From positions 1 through 23,548 of IMG/VR virus record IMGVR_UViG_3300011114_000125: DNA of 23,548 nucleotides; one strand, given 5' to 3'. The translations under genes were made by a program, and so were the position numbers. Each line of letters starts with the position of its first letter. Within the stretch, counting starts at the first letter, position 1. The DNA is from a virus. The notes beneath the pieces were generated by a model. It did no database searches. It worked only from the letters and a program-made list of their open reading frames with translations, and was not told where the DNA came from. Below are positions 21,894-23,548 of this stretch, in pieces.

Positions 21894-23548
21894 TTAAGCG
21901 GGAAGATATTTGTCAGCGCGGCTGTTGGCCGCTACTTTGTTTTTGCCGGTGGTTGCACCCCGCGCACGTTGCACACGATCCATCATGGCGTAAAGCTTCT
22001 TAGCGCCTGCATCTGTTGAGCCGTTACCTAACTCAGACACGATACGCGCAGGCACTACAAACTCACCATCGGCAAGGCGTGCGGGTTGACTCTTAGCGCC
22101 AATCGTTGCGGGGATGCTGTCAGACACGCCATCACCGGGGCCTTTGAGCAAACGGCCACCATCAGAGTAGCCACCCAATGTGCCAAGACCGCCACCAGAG
22201 TAGGGCATACCGCCCATAGCGTAAGCGCGTTGCAAGCCACCAGCAGCTTCGCCGGAACCACCACCGTCACCACCACCTTGTGTGGTATCTATTTGGCTAC
22301 TTGCAGCGGCGGCATCATCGGCTTTCTTTTTATCAGCTTCTGTTTTAGCTTTGGAACCTGCGCGGAAGTCAGCGTACACGCTAGAAAGGCTTCGGTTTGT
22401 AGCGTCAGCGATCTGTTGGGCAGAAAGGTTGTTGGCTATTGCCCAGTCATACAAGGCTTGGCCAGACAGGGGGGTATCTTTTAAGGAACTCTTAATGTCA
22501 TTCAATGACATGCTGTACGTCACGTTACCTTTGTCGTCGCGTCCGGGGGCTATGTAGTCAGGATTAGGATCCATCTTACCGGTGGCTTTATTGTATATGT
22601 ATGGCAGGTTGCCCCTTGCCGGGTAGCCCAGCACTGCTGTAGCATAGTCTTGAGAAAGTTGGCCATCAAAACTGGATTTAGTGGGGTATGCGGCACCGGC
22701 TTTACCTGTAAGGTAATCGTACGCGGCTTTGGAATCACCACTCAAGCGGTTAACGTATTTTTGAGTAAACTCTTCGGGGGTGTATGTTGGTGATGTGTAG
22801 CCCAGACTGCCACCACCTTTTTCATACATATCACGCAGGTTTTTAGAACCCGTGAAACCGCCAACTGGGATGTTGGGGATACGTGGTGAAGATGTGATCG
22901 TGCGGTTAGGGTTAACCGTTGCGCCACCGCCAATTTGCGATGGGCCTGTGTTACCAGACACACCTACGGGCAACGATGTTGCTGGCGCAGTATATAAATT
23001 TGTGGGTGTATCTTCAACAGTGGACGTATGCTGTGTTGCGTCTACATTTTTAACAATTAACCCATTTTCTAAATGGTAGCCAGACGGTACTATTACGTCG
23101 TTACCACCACCGCCTGTAACTGTGGTTACTTTTGCTTGTGGCCCCATTAACTTAGAAGCTTGGTACAAGTCTAAATTAGATACTGGTGATCCCGTTTGTA
23201 GCCCCGCATAGTCTCTAAAGTTATTGTAAATATTTTCAGCCTTGGCGTATGTATTCATTACATCTTTGTTGACTGCATCCTTGTACCATTGGGTTTTACG
23301 GTCAGCATCAGTTACCTCGCGGCCAAGAACATTTCGCACCCATTCATCAGCAATGTTGCTAGCATCTGCGGAAGAATACCCTGTGTACCCTTTTTGCGCA
23401 TCTGCAAGGGATAGGCCAAAATTTCCTGTTTCTTTGTTTGCTTGCGCCCCTCTAATGAAGTCAGCATACATAGTGGCGCTGTCTTGATTTCCCGAAGTAA
23501 GTTGCTGTGTCCAATAAGCCATACCGTTGGGATCAGGATCACGTCCCA
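21894..23548 (-). CDS. Virion or tail-associated protein with DUF4214-like repeats, 5' end beyond the window
   Basis: At least 550 residues. An ATG at 23522 exists, but it has no Shine-Dalgarno and the frame stays open to the edge, reading GRDPDPNG directly into MAYWTQQL. That joined segment resembles a DUF4214 repeat (GR-x-x-D-x-x-G-x-x-Y-W), and a second copy begins at VLGREVTDADRKTQWY, so the true start lies outside. The middle is a Thr/Pro/Gly-rich linker, then a helical globular part (about 240-380 from ATG 23522). The C-terminal 90 residues hold GGYSDGGRLLKGPGDGVSDS and ARLADGEFVVPARIVSEL, a pattern common in phage tail or virion proteins. It leads the three-gene virion transcript and is probably structural; no enzymatic residues are visible. 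Confidence 0.8.
   Translation of the reverse strand, partial: GRDPDPNGMAYWTQQLTSGNQDSATMYADFIRGAQANKETGNFGLSLADAQKGYTGYSSADASNIADEWVRNVLGREVTDADRKTQWYKDAVNKDVMNTYAKAENIYNNFRDYAGLQTGSPVSNLDLYQASKLMGPQAKVTTVTGGGGNDVIVPSGYHLENGLIVKNVDATQHTSTVEDTPTNLYTAPATSLPVGVSGNTGPSQIGGGATVNPNRTITSSPRIPNIPVGGFTGSKNLRDMYEKGGGSLGYTSPTYTPEEFTQKYVNRLSGDSKAAYDYLTGKAGAAYPTKSSFDGQLSQDYATAVLGYPARGNLPYIYNKATGKMDPNPDYIAPGRDDKGNVTYSMSLNDIKSSLKDTPLSGQALYDWAIANNLSAQQIADATNRSLSSVYADFRAGSKAKTEADKKKADDAAAASSQIDTTQGGGDGGGSGEAAGGLQRAYAMGGMPYSGGGLGTLGGYSDGGRLLKGPGDGVSDSIPATIGAKSQPARLADGEFVVPARIVSELGNGSTDAGAKKLYAMMDRVQRARGATTGKNKVAANSRADKYLPA

Noticed and set aside
23520-23522. ATG at 23522 as the true start of the right-edge gene
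   Set aside because: There is no Shine-Dalgarno, and the upstream in-frame codons complete a recognisable repeat.

Overview
The window looks like part of a tailed-phage (Caudoviricetes) genome, probably podovirus-like and lytic. A replication module on the + strand (1-7986) meets a virion module on the - strand (7952-23548) tail to tail. The phage assignment rests on a family A DNA polymerase end, a primase-helicase, an ssDNA-binding-type protein with an acidic tail, and a run of large glycine-, glutamine- and alanine-rich virion-type proteins that includes one of 3675 residues. I saw no integrase, transposase, tRNA, rRNA or CRISPR array. A proteobacterial host from a freshwater-type environment is a guess from general likeness to such phages; the sequence does not prove it.

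Replication module (+). The window opens inside a family A DNA polymerase (last 54 codons, with the VHDEL motif). Tightly packed behind it are a 99-aa HExxH metallopeptidase-like protein, a Cas4/RecB-type PD-(D/E)XK nuclease with four cysteines, a 77-aa HNH-type protein and a SNF2-type helicase. A 71-base gap with a possible promoter follows, then a coiled-coil protein and an ssDNA-binding-like protein with four cysteines and a DWDDE tail. A second gap holds a nested inverted repeat in front of an HTH protein. Next come a 60-aa protein ending in QLELF (a sliding-clamp-binding type motif), a 964-aa fused primase-helicase and a 68-aa protein. Three of these genes share the translation-start element GGAGAAGCA while using TTG, ATG and GTG starts.

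Convergent junction. The last + gene and the giant - gene overlap by 35 bases at their 3' ends (7952-7986). A perfect 24-bp palindrome at 7909-7932 could terminate transcription from both sides.

Virion module (-), in transcription order from the right edge: a partial protein with DUF4214-like repeats, a Gln-rich 347-aa protein, a 595-aa protein, an intrinsic terminator, then the 3675-aa giant. The three smaller proteins share an ADGG/AEGG/SDGG motif. The giant has the build of a polyvalent protein that would be packaged and ejected with the DNA. It has an amphipathic N-terminus, long coiled coils, an AT-hook, an HEGTH metallopeptidase core, an uncharacterised WCTG domain followed by a beta-solenoid-like stretch, and an LPD38-like C-terminus. 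The giant and its WCTG/solenoid section are the most novel part of the window. The 60-aa QLELF protein and the inverted repeat upstream of the HTH gene come next.
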